Numbered from the stretch's first letter, positions 24,345-33,459 are shown. The stretch is DNA of 38,137 bases from Stieleria sedimenti (GCF_025060895.1 NZ_JANZKV010000015.1:1-38137), one strand, 5' to 3'. The notes: generated by a model not told the origin, from the sequence alone. Translations and numbers: made by a program.

Positions 24345-26174
24345 CTAAAGGTACTTGGCCAGGGCACCGCCGCGGGCGGCGCGGGCGTCGACCTTGGCGA
24401 CGGTCTCGGGGTCTTCGATCACCGGCGGTGCCTGCCAGGGTTTGAAACGCGCGTCGATGACGACACTGCCGCGACATCCGAAGTGTTTGGCGATCGTCTC
24501 GGCTCCAATGCCCGTCAGATCCGTCGCCGGATTGCTGCGCGTGAACGTGGTCCACAACCAGTTGTTCAGCGATCGCGCCGCGAAGTCGCTGTCGTCGACG
24601 ATCGTGATCAGCGGAAAGGCATTGATGGGATCATCGGGATGATAGTGCTGGCAAAATCGCTGCACGTCGGCGTGGCCGGTTGTGTCGGCGAAGGACTTGC
24701 ACTCGATCGCCAACACGCCCGGCATCACGACGCGGGGATCCTGAAATCCCTCGGGCAACTGCAGGTCGGCGGGCAACTCATGGGGCAAGCTGCGGCGGGG
24801 CGGACCCGCCGCCGCGATGACCACTTTGGATCCCTTGTTGAATCCGGTGCCGGTGTAGTCCAACGTGTCGATGGTTGTCTGAGTATGAAAATGCAGATCC
24901 CGTTTCCAATCCACACGCTGCAGGACGAATCCGAGAAACGTTTCGATCTCATGAATGTCCAACGCATCGGATCGGTCGTCGGCAATCATCAGGTATTTGG
25001 CGAGTGAAAGCTGGCCGTTGCCCAGGATCGCATTGGCCTGGGTGAGCAACTCTTGCGGTGCCGATTCCTTCATGTACGGCATGTAGCGTTCGCTGCCGAT
25101 GGCCAGCAGCAAGGGGTGCACCCCGGCGGCGTCGACCGCATGCACCGCTTTGACTCCGGGAATCACGGTGGGAATGATCGGGTCGGTCAATTCATGGATC
25201 AACTGGCCGAACGTCGTGTCTTCTTGCGGCGGGCGACCGACGACCGTCAACGGCCAGATCGCCCCCTTGCGATGCCAAACATGATCGACCTTCATCACCG
25301 GAAAGGGGTGTTCCAAACTGTAATATCCCAGGTGATCGCCGAACGGCCCCTCGCGTTTGGTCAGGTCGGGATCGATCGATCCGACGATGGCAAAATCGGC
25401 GTCGCCATACACCGGCGCGTGGTTTCCGCGGAGCAGTCCGATGCGTCGGCCCGCCAGGGCGCCGGCGAACGTCAATTCAGTCAGCCCCTCGGGCAACGGC
25501 ATCACGGCGGCCAGCGTCATCGCCGGGGAACCGCCGACGGTCACCGCGACACGCAGTGGTTTTTGCAACTTGATCGCTTGCTGATGGTGAACGCCGATCC
25601 CCCGATGAATCTGATAATGCAAACCGACTTCTTGGTCGCTGTAGTCGTTTCCGGAGAGCTGGACGCGGTACATCCCCAGGTTGATCTTCATCAAGTTTCC
25701 CGGCTCGGTCGGGTCTTCGCTCAAGACCTGGGGCAGCGTCACGAAGGCACCTCCGTCGCGGGGCCAGCATTTCAGCTGTGGCAGGTCGGCGAGCGAGCAC
25801 TGCCCGGCCGCGACCGGGGCACGACGGACGAATTTGGGAAGCATGCGAACCGCGGTCAGTGGGACGCCGGCATAGCGAAACGGCCGTTTGGGGACCGCCG
25901 ACGGATCGAGTTTCACTTCGATCAATCGTCGCACCGACTCGAGCGTCTCGCGGAACAGGTAGCGGGCCTGATCGAGGGAGGCAAACAGGTTGGACGCCAT
26001 CGGGAACCGACAGCCCGTGGGGTTGGTGAACAGAACCGCGGGACCACCATTGGCATACACACGGCGTTGGATTTCCGCGATTTCCAAGTTCGGATCGACC
26101 GCATCGGTCACTTCGATCAACAAACCGCCGGCGCGAAGATCCTCCACGACGTCTCGGGTGCTGCGGTGTTTCAT
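24345..26174 (-). CDS. UbiD family decarboxylase
   Basis: This 609-residue protein is a UbiD-type decarboxylase that would use prenylated FMN. The active-site segments are present: LGMYRVQLSGND (with the catalytic Arg) and TKREGPFGDHLGYYS (with the Glu and Asp/Glu positions). VTVGGSPAMTLAAVMPLP and NKGSKVVIAA also fit. It is longer than E. coli UbiD (about 500), with an extended C-terminus. It may serve menaquinone/ubiquinone-type or aromatic acid decarboxylation. No UbiX prenyltransferase is adjacent. The ATG at 26174 is canonical; longer frames run into the pepA promoter. It is divergent from pepA by 101 bp. Confidence 0.9.
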   Translation of the reverse strand: MKHRSTRDVVEDLRAGGLLIEVTDAVDPNLEIAEIQRRVYANGGPAVLFTNPTGCRFPMASNLFASLDQARYLFRETLESVRRLIEVKLDPSAVPKRPFRYAGVPLTAVRMLPKFVRRAPVAAGQCSLADLPQLKCWPRDGGAFVTLPQVLSEDPTEPGNLMKINLGMYRVQLSGNDYSDQEVGLHYQIHRGIGVHHQQAIKLQKPLRVAVTVGGSPAMTLAAVMPLPEGLTELTFAGALAGRRIGLLRGNHAPVYGDADFAIVGSIDPDLTKREGPFGDHLGYYSLEHPFPVMKVDHVWHRKGAIWPLTVVGRPPQEDTTFGQLIHELTDPIIPTVIPGVKAVHAVDAAGVHPLLLAIGSERYMPYMKESAPQELLTQANAILGNGQLSLAKYLMIADDRSDALDIHEIETFLGFVLQRVDWKRDLHFHTQTTIDTLDYTGTGFNKGSKVVIAAAGPPRRSLPHELPADLQLPEGFQDPRVVMPGVLAIECKSFADTTGHADVQRFCQHYHPDDPINAFPLITIVDDSDFAARSLNNWLWTTFTRSNPATDLTGIGAETIAKHFGCRGSVVIDARFKPWQAPPVIEDPETVAKVDARAARGGALAKYL

Positions 26175-26275
26175 GGTGGTCGATAAACTACAACGATTGC
26201 AAAGTGATTCGGACGCTGCTCGAGCGTGATTGTTCAAGCGTCTGTCAACAACGTCTCAATTGGTGTCATCATCTT

Positions 26276-27790
26276 ATGTCGGAAAGCCCGTCCCAGTCTC
26301 AACCGAATCCCGTCGCCCCACAACTGCCATGCCCGAGTTTTGTCGCGACCGACAACCCGATCGGTGAAAAATGTGACGTCTTGATCGTCGGCCTCTGCGA
26401 CGATGCACCGCTGTCAGCGACCGCGGCCGGTGTGGATCAAGCTCTCGGCGGCGTGATTAGCCGCTTGATCGGTCAAGAAAAACTTTCCTCCGACTCCGGC
26501 GAATCGATGCTGATTCCGGGGGTCGGTGAGGAAGGTTCGCAGTTGGTATTGCTGATCGGATTGGGTGAAAAATCAAAACTTGATCGCGAAGCCGCGTTCA
26601 CGCTGACCAGCACGGCGGTCCGATCGTTGGTTTCCAAGCCGCACGAAAAATGGGTCGTCGCGTTGCCGGAGTGCTTTGACGCAGCCGATCATGATGCGAT
26701 CGTCGCCGGCACCTTGTACGGCTTGGCAGGCCAATCGATCTACCGCACCAAATCGCCGATCCATGTGCCGGCGACGATCGCCATCGCATCGGCCGACGCA
26801 GCCGCGATCGATCGGGGCGTGATCTTGGGCGATTCGATCAACTTGGCGCGGCGGTTGGTCAACGAACCCGCGTCGGTCATCTACCCGGCTTCGTTCGCCG
26901 AGCGGGCGACGGCCTTGGCGACAGAAGTCGGGCTGGGGTGTGAAGTGTGGGATGAAAATCGATTGGCCGAAGAAAACTGTCGCGCGATCCTGGCCGTCGG
27001 CGCGGGCAGCGACAAACCGCCCCGACTGGTCATCCTCCGGCACGACGGCGGACCGCAGGGCGAACCGCCGATCGCGATCGTCGGAAAAGGCGTCACGTTC
27101 GACAGCGGCGGGTTGTCGATCAAGCCCAGCGACGGGATGGTCGACATGAAATGCGACATGGGCGGCGCCGCAACCGTGGTCGGAGTGATGCGCGCGGTGG
27201 CGAAATTGGGCGTCAAGAAAAACGTCATCGGATTCTGCGGACTGGCCGAAAACATGGTCAGCGGGTCGAGCTACAAACTCGGTGACGTCATCGTCACACG
27301 TAGCGGAAAGACGATCGAGATCTTGAACACCGATGCCGAAGGCCGCGTCGTCTTGTCTGATACACTCGACGTGGCGATCGAGCATCAACCGACGGCGATG
27401 GTCGATTTGGCGACGTTGACCGGTGCTTGCATGGTTGCCCTGGGAAATGAAGTCGCCGGCCTGATGACCAACAATCAATCGGCCTGTGATGCCGTCATCG
27501 CCGCGGCCCGCGGCGAAGGCGAGCCGGTGTGGCAACTGCCGATGTTCGAGCTGTACAACGAGAAGGTCAAAAGCAAGGTCGCCGACATCAAAAACATCGG
27601 CGAAGGCCGTTGGGGTGGCGCGATCACCGCCGCGAAGTTTTTGGAAAACTTTGTCGGTGACGTGCCGTGGGTACACATCGACATCGCCGGACCGGCGTTT
27701 GCGGACAGTCCCAAGCCGCATCGCGATGCCGGAGCGACCGGCGTGATGGTGCGAACGCTTGTCCGCTGGATCGAGAATCAGGCGGGGTAG
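26276..27790 (+). CDS. pepA: leucyl aminopeptidase (M17)
   Basis: This 504-residue enzyme removes N-terminal residues from peptides using two metal ions. The family signature NTDAEGRVVLSDTL is intact. The metal/catalytic stretches GKGVTFDSGGLSIKPSDGM (Lys and Asp ligands) and MKCDMGGAA are also present, and the C-terminal WVHIDIAGPAF is typical. Residues 1-165 form the less conserved N-terminal domain. The ATG at 26276 is chosen; upstream codons have no family match. It is divergent from ubiD and convergent with the Tad cluster. M17 proteins can also act as DNA-binding regulators in E. coli; nothing here tests that. Confidence 0.95.
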   Translation: MSESPSQSQPNPVAPQLPCPSFVATDNPIGEKCDVLIVGLCDDAPLSATAAGVDQALGGVISRLIGQEKLSSDSGESMLIPGVGEEGSQLVLLIGLGEKSKLDREAAFTLTSTAVRSLVSKPHEKWVVALPECFDAADHDAIVAGTLYGLAGQSIYRTKSPIHVPATIAIASADAAAIDRGVILGDSINLARRLVNEPASVIYPASFAERATALATEVGLGCEVWDENRLAEENCRAILAVGAGSDKPPRLVILRHDGGPQGEPPIAIVGKGVTFDSGGLSIKPSDGMVDMKCDMGGAATVVGVMRAVAKLGVKKNVIGFCGLAENMVSGSSYKLGDVIVTRSGKTIEILNTDAEGRVVLSDTLDVAIEHQPTAMVDLATLTGACMVALGNEVAGLMTNNQSACDAVIAAARGEGEPVWQLPMFELYNEKVKSKVADIKNIGEGRWGGAITAAKFLENFVGDVPWVHIDIAGPAFADSPKPHRDAGATGVMVRTLVRWIENQAG

Positions 27791-28170
27791 AGAAGTACGC
27801 TGTCGCGACCACGTGCCCCTTACGATCATCGACACCTTCAATTTGCGGGGATATCCACAAATTAAATATTCTCGGGGGGCTTTAGTTCCGAAGCTCAGGT
27901 CGGATTTGTCGGTGCTTCGAGTACGCACCGTGGCTTAGTGGTCGTCGGCATGTTGGACGGATCAACCCATACGAAAACCGATTCAGTGGACTTCTCCGTT
28001 TGGGCGGCGCTGGGCGACATCGACGATCGGTCTGTGGGACCAGATTGGTCCCGTTGACCTCATGCGGACGCTCGTTCGTTCGATCGGTGGCGATAGAGTT
28101 TTTTGAGAGCCGCCGTCTGCGACACGGTCGCCCTGGGCGTTGATGAGACCTCAAGATCTGGCGGATGACG
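27791..28170. other. intergenic region without a recognised gene
   Basis: 380 bp between convergent pepA and cpaE. A hairpin GGGACCA-GAT-TGGTCCC lies at 28036-28052 without a T-run. A minus-strand open frame (27882-28214) overlaps cpaE out of frame, is Arg/Pro-rich and looks like a shadow. This is the position where tadA would often follow tadZ, but no remnant of tadA could be read. Confidence 0.5.
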
Positions 28171-29382
28171 TCATGACTTGGCGCCGGGCCAGAACATTTT
28201 CCACTTGCTCTCACTCGACTTGCTGCCTTCGCCGGTCTCGGCCGAGGCGTCTTTGCCTTGGAGTTTGGCGGCCAGGTCGCGGAGCGCTTGGGTGATCGGT
28301 GCCTTGGGCGCCTGGTTGATCAGTGGCACACCGTTGTTACGGACTTCCACCATCGTGCGATAATCGTTGGGCAACAGCGCGTAAATATCGCGACCGAGTG
28401 TTTCCTTGGCCTTTTTCAAGCTGATCTGACCCGATTCCAACCCCGCGCGATTGACCACGATTTCGATCTTGCTTTGCAGCCCCTCGATCTCTTCAAAGCT
28501 CATCATCAAACGGACGACGTTTCGCAGACAGGGAAGATCCAATTGGGTGATCAGCAACACCTTGGAAGCCGCTTCGATGGCCGCCATGTCGACCGCGCTA
28601 TAGGTCTTGGAAAGATCGATCACCAAGTGGGTAAACGAAGCTTTCAACAGGCCGATGACTTTTCGCAGACTCTCGTCGGTGATCCCCAGGGTGTCGTGCA
28701 GTTCGACCGGCCGGGGCAACAGGTACAATCCGCTGCTGTGCTTGGTCAAGGATTGCTTGAGCAACTGGATGTCCAACCGCGAGACGTTTTGAACGACGTC
28801 GGCGAGCGTGTAGTCGGGGATCGCATCGAGAAAGACGTCGGCGTCGCCGAGTGCCAGGTCAAGGTCCAACAGGGCGACACTGTTGCGGTTGTCAGCGGCA
28901 AAAATGCAGCCCAAGTTGACCGCGGCGCTGGTCGTGCCGACGCCGCCGGTTGCCCCAGCGATGGCGACGACTTCGCATCCCCGGGCGCCGCCCTCGCTGG
29001 TACCGAACTTGTGTTGACTGACCCGCGTCAGCGCAGCGGCAAGGTCCTCGTGGGACATCGGCAGGGTGAGAAATTCCCGCGCCCCGGCGCGAATCGTTTG
29101 CAGAATCAGGTGGCCGTCGGTGCTTTCGCTGGCCGCCAAGATCACCGTGTCGGGCGCGTCGCTGGCGAGTCGTTGAACCAGCCGAATCGATTTCTCCGTG
29201 TCATTGTCCAGCGAGATGACGCCCACGTCGGGAGCGGTTTGCTCGATCACATCGGGAAAGAACTCGTATCGCGAGCAATCGGCTTCCAGCCACACGGTGT
29301 CCATGCCCAAGAGCATCGACTTGAGTGAATCACGCGTGTCATCATTGGGGTCGACCAATGCGATTCGTAGCACGTTTGTCAT
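28171..29382 (-). CDS. cpaE: Flp pilus assembly protein CpaE/TadZ
   Basis: This 403-residue protein has a receiver-like N-terminal domain (about 1-120; LRIALVDPNDDTRDSL) that lacks a good phosphoacceptor pocket and has FLTLP where receivers have a K-P. An AAA/ParA-type ATPase domain follows, with GATGGVGTTSAAVNLG near 143-158. Both Lys positions of the deviant Walker A are Thr. ALLDLDLALGD and LVIDLSKTY follow. TadZ proteins place the Tad machine at a cell site. It is last in the cluster, 128 bp after the secretin. Loss of Walker lysines suggests weak or no ATP hydrolysis, which is known for some family members. Confidence 0.9.
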   Translation of the reverse strand: MTNVLRIALVDPNDDTRDSLKSMLLGMDTVWLEADCSRYEFFPDVIEQTAPDVGVISLDNDTEKSIRLVQRLASDAPDTVILAASESTDGHLILQTIRAGAREFLTLPMSHEDLAAALTRVSQHKFGTSEGGARGCEVVAIAGATGGVGTTSAAVNLGCIFAADNRNSVALLDLDLALGDADVFLDAIPDYTLADVVQNVSRLDIQLLKQSLTKHSSGLYLLPRPVELHDTLGITDESLRKVIGLLKASFTHLVIDLSKTYSAVDMAAIEAASKVLLITQLDLPCLRNVVRLMMSFEEIEGLQSKIEIVVNRAGLESGQISLKKAKETLGRDIYALLPNDYRTMVEVRNNGVPLINQAPKAPITQALRDLAAKLQGKDASAETGEGSKSSESKWKMFWPGAKS

Positions 29383-29510
29383 TGCAGATGTATCCGATCG
29401 CTCATTTCAATTCCATTCTTGCCACCCTTCGACGGCCACGTTGCCGTCGATCGCAGGCATTGTCGGTGGGGTGGCCGACAACCGTATGCCCCTGGCCTGC
29501 ATCCCAGGCA

Positions 29511-31091
29511 TCAATACTCGTCAGGCGTGCTGATGATGACACCCTCACCGACGACGGTCGGTTCGCTACCCGGAACGATCGCTCCCGGCGGCAGCGCCGA
29601 TCCACGGTCCAGGGTCGCACCGGGTGGCAATCCCACGCCCGGTGAGAGCAGACTTCCGTGGGCCATCATGGCACCGTTCTGCATCACGTTGCTGTGGATC
29701 ATCGAGGCGTTGCCTGATGCACCCGGTCCGCTGTCCATCGAACAACCGTCGCCGCCCAACAAGTTGGGGACTTCGATGTGGCCGTTCATGTACAGATCGT
29801 GGTCGTTGGGCGACATGCTGTTGAGTCCCGGCCCGCCTCGCGGCACTTGGTAGGGATCCATCGCGTCGACCAGTTCGGGTGTCACCGTGATCAACAGTTC
29901 GATGTCATTGCGTTGTTCGCGGACGCTACGGAAGAATCCGCCGATGACCGGCAGCTCTCCGAGCAAGGGCGTGGCCCGGGTGGTCGCTTCGGTGCGGCTC
30001 TGCAGCAATCCGGCGATCGCAAACGTCTGGCCGGCTTGCAGTTCCACGGCGGTTTCGACGTATCGCTGACTGAACGCGATGACGTTTGCACCGGCGATGA
30101 CGAGCGAACGCGATTCGTCGGGTTCTTTGACTTCCGGACGGACTTCCAATCGAATGCGGCCCGGTCCGACGACGAACGGCAAGAAGTCAACCGACGTTCC
30201 ATATTCCTCGTAGCTGACCGTGACTTGGCCTTGCCCGGACGGAACGATAAACGGGATCCGACCGCCGACGGTGAAGCGTGCCGGACGACCGTGCGTCGCG
30301 ATCACCGTCGGTTCGGCCAGGTACTTGACCAGATCCTGCTGACGGAGTGCGGAGATGAAGGCATTGAATTCTTCACCTTGAAAAATGTTCGTCGCGTCGG
30401 ACGCGCTGATCGCGGCCGGATAGCTCGTGAAGGAACGTGTGTCCCCCGCCCAATCCCAGTCGACACCGAGCTCGCGAAGCTTGGTCCGGGAGACTTCCAT
30501 GATCCGCGTGTGCAACAGCACCTGCTGGACGCCCACCACGCGGATGTTGTTGACGACGGTCGGATAGTATTGCTCCACGATCGCGATCGCCCGATCGACA
30601 TCGTCAACGCTGGTGACATAACCGGAGACGATCGCCGAGGCATTGACCGGCATCACCTTCAGCGTCGCCAGCGGCAACTGGGACGACAAGATGCCTTCGA
30701 TCTCGCGGGCGTCGGCGATCACCGTGATGTCCACGGTGTATTGCTTGTCCTCGGTGTCCCACAAGTTGATTTGCGTGGTCCCGGGGGTTTTGGCGAAGAC
30801 CTGCAGCTGATTCTGTGAAATCGGTGTGGCCCCGAGCACTTCTTCATTGTGAACTTGGAATCGCGGAATCTTCGCCTCCAAGGTCAGAATGCTGCTCGAC
30901 TTGACCAGCATTTGCATCCGTTCAACCGCACGTGTGATCGTGTGGTTGGCGGCGCCGGCTGTCGCAGCGGCAGAAGTCAGTTGAGTGTCGTCGACGTCTT
31001 GCGCGCCGGCATGAGTCGCGAGACACGCCACCGAGAAAAGGGCGATCAACTTGAGCGCGGCTGGGCGGACCGCATTTCGGAACATTTGCAT
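29511..31091 (-). CDS. cpaC: Flp pilus outer-membrane secretin CpaC/RcpA
   Basis: This 526-residue protein forms the outer-membrane pore of the Tad pilus. It has a signal peptide (ALKLIALFSVACLATHAGAQ), an N-terminal domain with ILTLEAKIPRFQV and TQINLWDTEDKQYTVDITV, and a BON/N1-like stretch. The secretin core follows, with VGGRIPFIVPSG and the end GELPVIGGFFRSVREQRNDIELLITVTPELVDAM. A long Gly/Met/Ser-rich tail (about 80 residues) follows the core. The ATG at 31091 puts the signal peptide first; an ATG at 31166 would add 25 basic residues and cannot be excluded. It lies 217 bp after cpaB. Confidence 0.92.
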   Translation of the reverse strand: MQMFRNAVRPAALKLIALFSVACLATHAGAQDVDDTQLTSAAATAGAANHTITRAVERMQMLVKSSSILTLEAKIPRFQVHNEEVLGATPISQNQLQVFAKTPGTTQINLWDTEDKQYTVDITVIADAREIEGILSSQLPLATLKVMPVNASAIVSGYVTSVDDVDRAIAIVEQYYPTVVNNIRVVGVQQVLLHTRIMEVSRTKLRELGVDWDWAGDTRSFTSYPAAISASDATNIFQGEEFNAFISALRQQDLVKYLAEPTVIATHGRPARFTVGGRIPFIVPSGQGQVTVSYEEYGTSVDFLPFVVGPGRIRLEVRPEVKEPDESRSLVIAGANVIAFSQRYVETAVELQAGQTFAIAGLLQSRTEATTRATPLLGELPVIGGFFRSVREQRNDIELLITVTPELVDAMDPYQVPRGGPGLNSMSPNDHDLYMNGHIEVPNLLGGDGCSMDSGPGASGNASMIHSNVMQNGAMMAHGSLLSPGVGLPPGATLDRGSALPPGAIVPGSEPTVVGEGVIISTPDEY

Positions 31092-31234
31092 CGCAGGTGC
31101 ATCCTTGCAGAACCTTCGTCTCGGATCCTTCCGAAACATGATGCCGATGACTTTCACCATCGACATACATCAGTTCGTTGCGAGTAACGTCGGGATAAAA
31201 AAGGGGACGGGTCACGCTCGCCGTTTCGGTCCGT

Positions 31235-31257
31235 CTTGCTCCAGAGTCTGAAGCAAG
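31235..31257. repeat. hairpin between cpaB and cpaC
   Basis: CTTGCTCCAGA (31235-31245) and TCTGAAGCAAG (31247-31257) form a near-perfect stem with one mismatch. On the minus strand a second, weaker GACGG/CCGTC pairing is followed by a run of T (31197-31202). It may act as an attenuator between the two pilus genes. Confidence 0.4.
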
Positions 31258-31308
31258 GTCTTTCCTACAACGGCGAGTCTTGATTTACTTCATTCATCTA
31301 TCGAGGGT

Positions 31309-32328
31309 TCACTCTTCAGATCCTTCTCCGCCTTCGGGCTGAAAGAAGGGGCTGTCGGCGCCTCGTAGATAATCATCGGAATTCGGTTTGTTTTGGTCGG
31401 CTGATTGTTCGGCCGAGTCATCCGTGGTGGCCAGGTCAAGCGCTCCGGTGTCTCCGACGACACGCGGCAACGGTTCCCCTTCCACCCATTCGTAAACAAT
31501 CATCCTTCCGTTGATGATTTTTGTGGTGCGGAAGGTGGCTTTCTTGGGCCCGGCTTCCGCCTGTTCTACTTCTACGGGTTTTTCTTCCGCGGCAAGCTTT
31601 CGGAGCCGCTCTTGTTCGTCACGACGGTCCTGCAGGTCTCGCAGGAATTTGCGGGCCGCTTCGCTGGGTTCCCCTTCGGGAATGCTTTCGTCATCGGCCG
31701 TCGGGCTGCCCAGCGACAACGAGATCTCGCCGAGTTTCTTGGCAAAGTCAAAGGCTTCCACATCGGCCTTGCGGATCAGCAACTGAATGTCGCGAGCGGA
31801 TCGTGTGCGTGGTTGCTCCGGATCAAACTTGGTGATCCCATCGATTCCATAAACCTTGATGCCCGTCAAGACATCCAGGGCCATGTCACGAGCAAACATC
31901 TCGCCCTTGGTGAAGAAGCCGCGGATATCGACGCGGTCACCCGGACTGACCAGGTTGACCGTTCCGTCACGACCGGCGGGCAAGGAGACAACGGCATAGC
32001 CTTTCGGCACCACCTTGTCTTCGACTTCGTTCATTAATTTCAGGTCCAACATCGGCTCGCCGGCGAACAGCGGGACCTTGGCAAATCGCCCCTCAAACTG
32101 ACTCAGCTCCGCCGAGGCACCTTTGGGGATTCGATCGGCCGGCCACTGTTCAAGCCGCAGCTTCTCGGCCGTGATTTGTTCTTCGGGATTGATGGAAACC
32201 GTGGTGACCAAGATCTCCGCCATTTCGGTGGGGGTGCCGTTTTGTGCCTGCATCCACTGTCCGACTCCGACGGCCGCAACGGTGCCGCAGATGCCGGCAA
32301 GTAGCAAGAAAAGTGATTTGTTTCGCAT
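31309..32328 (-). CDS. cpaB: Flp pilus assembly protein CpaB/RcpC
   Basis: This 339-residue protein has an N-terminal membrane/signal segment (SLFLLLAGICGTVAAVGVGQW) followed by an SAF domain (ILVTTVSINPEEQITAEKLRLEQWP) and the CpaB/RcpC core (GYAVVSLPAGRDGTVNLVSPGDRVDIRG). It would work in the periplasm with the secretin. The C-terminal third is charged and low in complexity (RDLQDRRDEQERLRKLAAEEK, a probable coiled coil) and ends acidic, which is unusual for short CpaB proteins. It follows the prepilin peptidase after 277 bp. Confidence 0.9.
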   Translation of the reverse strand: MRNKSLFLLLAGICGTVAAVGVGQWMQAQNGTPTEMAEILVTTVSINPEEQITAEKLRLEQWPADRIPKGASAELSQFEGRFAKVPLFAGEPMLDLKLMNEVEDKVVPKGYAVVSLPAGRDGTVNLVSPGDRVDIRGFFTKGEMFARDMALDVLTGIKVYGIDGITKFDPEQPRTRSARDIQLLIRKADVEAFDFAKKLGEISLSLGSPTADDESIPEGEPSEAARKFLRDLQDRRDEQERLRKLAAEEKPVEVEQAEAGPKKATFRTTKIINGRMIVYEWVEGEPLPRVVGDTGALDLATTDDSAEQSADQNKPNSDDYLRGADSPFFQPEGGEGSEE

Positions 32329-32422
32329 GGCGTGTGCTGGTACCAGACCAGGTGATAACGTGTCGGGTGTGGAGGACTGAGCTGGGAGGAGGCTGTCGAC
32401 CCACTCACTTCACTCGGTTACA

Positions 32423-32468
32423 ACCAGCTCTCGCCTGCAACCGGGCAAGCCGCAGGCGTAGGGCTGGT
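32423..32468. repeat. hairpin repeat between tadV and cpaB
   Basis: ACCAGCTCTCGCCTGC (32423-32438) pairs with GCAGGCGTAGGGCTGGT (32452-32468), including a perfect CGCCTGC/GCAGGCG core. It is of the same class as other intergenic palindromes in the window. The gap 32329-32605 otherwise shows no gene. Confidence 0.55.
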
Positions 32469-32605
32469 GTAATAGGCTTGCTTTCTCTAGACGCCAAGGA
32501 CGAGCTAACTAGGATAAATTCCCAAAAACAGTAGGTCTTGGGGTGCAACCCACCCTAATTCCGGTGGATTTCCTGGTGTCCAAAAACAGACGTCTGACCT
32601 TCCGT

Positions 32606-33163
32606 TCAGATAAGCATTCCGGCGTAGGCAAAATAGAGAATCGATCCGATTGCCATCGGTATTCCGTATGGCAGCAAATACATGGTCGGTTTTCGCTCGC
32701 GGGCGATCTTGGAAAGCTCCGAAGGTTTCTTCACCGTTTTCCATTCTTCCAAAATTTGTAGCGCCATGGCGTAGTGCTTGGTCCAGTTCCCGCTCTTCCA
32801 GATCATGAACACGGCCATGATGCCGCCCACGATTGCGGTCGCGGCAAACGCGTAGAGCGTCACCACAGTGCCGAGCCAGGCACCGACTCCGGCGAGCAAT
32901 TTCACGTCGCCGCCGCCCATTCCGCCGACATTCCGCAGCACGAGCAACAACATCATTCCGACGAAGGTGCCCAGCAGGCTCAATCCCAGTCCGGCCATGC
33001 CGCCCTGGATGGTGCAGTGCACCCAACCGCAGATGATGAATGGAAAGGTCAGCCAGTTGGGAACCTTCAAAATGGCTCCATCGATGACCGCGGCAACGAT
33101 CAAGACGACCGTGACAAACCAGACGGCCCAATTCTCTGTCAGACCCTGGATGATGGTTTCCAT
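32606..33163 (-). CDS. tadV: TadV/CpaA-type prepilin peptidase (A24)
   Basis: This 185-residue integral membrane aspartic protease would cut Flp prepilins after the Gly of the class III signal. The two catalytic Asp are visible: Asp28 in VIDGAILKVPN and Asp85 in GMGGGDVKLLAG. About four to six membrane segments surround them. It has a cytoplasmic insertion around residues 125-160 (NWTKHYAMALQILEEWKTVKKP). The methyltransferase domain of PilD-type enzymes is absent, as usual for Tad. GGGGAA lies before the ATG at 33163. Confidence 0.92.
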   Translation of the reverse strand: METIIQGLTENWAVWFVTVVLIVAAVIDGAILKVPNWLTFPFIICGWVHCTIQGGMAGLGLSLLGTFVGMMLLLVLRNVGGMGGGDVKLLAGVGAWLGTVVTLYAFAATAIVGGIMAVFMIWKSGNWTKHYAMALQILEEWKTVKKPSELSKIARERKPTMYLLPYGIPMAIGSILYFAYAGMLI

Positions 33164-33270
33164 GGCGTAGTTCCCCGTGACGAATCTCTAGAAAGGTGTG
33201 TTGGTGGTCGAGTCAACGCGCGGCGGTATCGGATGGGACGCCGGCCGCGGCGTGGTAGGCAGGAGTGGGA

Positions 33271-33291
33271 GCATGCCGACCTGCGGCATGC
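33271..33291. repeat. GCATGCCG hairpin
   Basis: GCATGCCG (33271-33278), 5-nt loop, CGGCATGC (33284-33291): a perfect 8-bp stem between the small membrane peptide and tadV. It is related in sequence to the hairpins after recA (8321-8428). Confidence 0.6.
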
Positions 33292-33313
33292 GGCGAGTGG
33301 ATCACGCGAAGAT

Positions 33314-33424
33314 TCAGCGCGGTCCCAACATCCAACTGAACATCGCAAACAGCAACGTGATAAAACAGCACGAAAGCTGCCAAACGTGTTCTGCCGCATC
33401 AGTGGGAAGGAGTGGATAGTTCAT
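33314..33424 (-). CDS. candidate 36-residue single-pass membrane peptide in the Tad cluster
   Basis: A short frame on the minus strand encodes 36 residues: a polar, acidic N-terminus (MNYPLLPTDAAEHVW), a hydrophobic stretch (LSCCFITLLFAMFSWML) and GPR at the end. The size and layout fit a small inner-membrane peptide with its N-terminus first. It lies between the first pilin terminator (33460-33523) and tadV, on the coding strand of the cluster. The Shine-Dalgarno is weak (CGGA). It could be a chance frame; conservation of this peptide next to tadV in related genomes would settle it. Confidence 0.45.
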   Translation of the reverse strand: MNYPLLPTDAAEHVWQLSCCFITLLFAMFSWMLGPR

Positions 33425-33459
33425 GGTGGATTCCGTGGTCGCCCGAGGCGGGTGGGCGC

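Noticed and set aside
25053..26186. Long plus-strand open frame opposite the UbiD-family gene
   Set aside because: It is the antisense shadow of ubiD, Arg/Gln/Gly-rich, without any family pattern. The minus-strand protein shows clear UbiD motifs.
26573..27928. 451-codon minus-strand frame opposite pepA
   Set aside because: High-GC shadow; composition is Asp/Arg/His-rich with no motif, while pepA shows an intact NTDAEGR signature.
27882..28214. Minus-strand 110-codon frame after cpaE, considered as a tadA remnant
   Set aside because: Arg/Pro-rich, overlaps cpaE out of frame, and shows no Walker or Asp-box pattern of TadA.
29778..30818. Plus-strand frame opposite the secretin
   Set aside because: Antisense shadow of cpaC; no hydrophobic or domain pattern.
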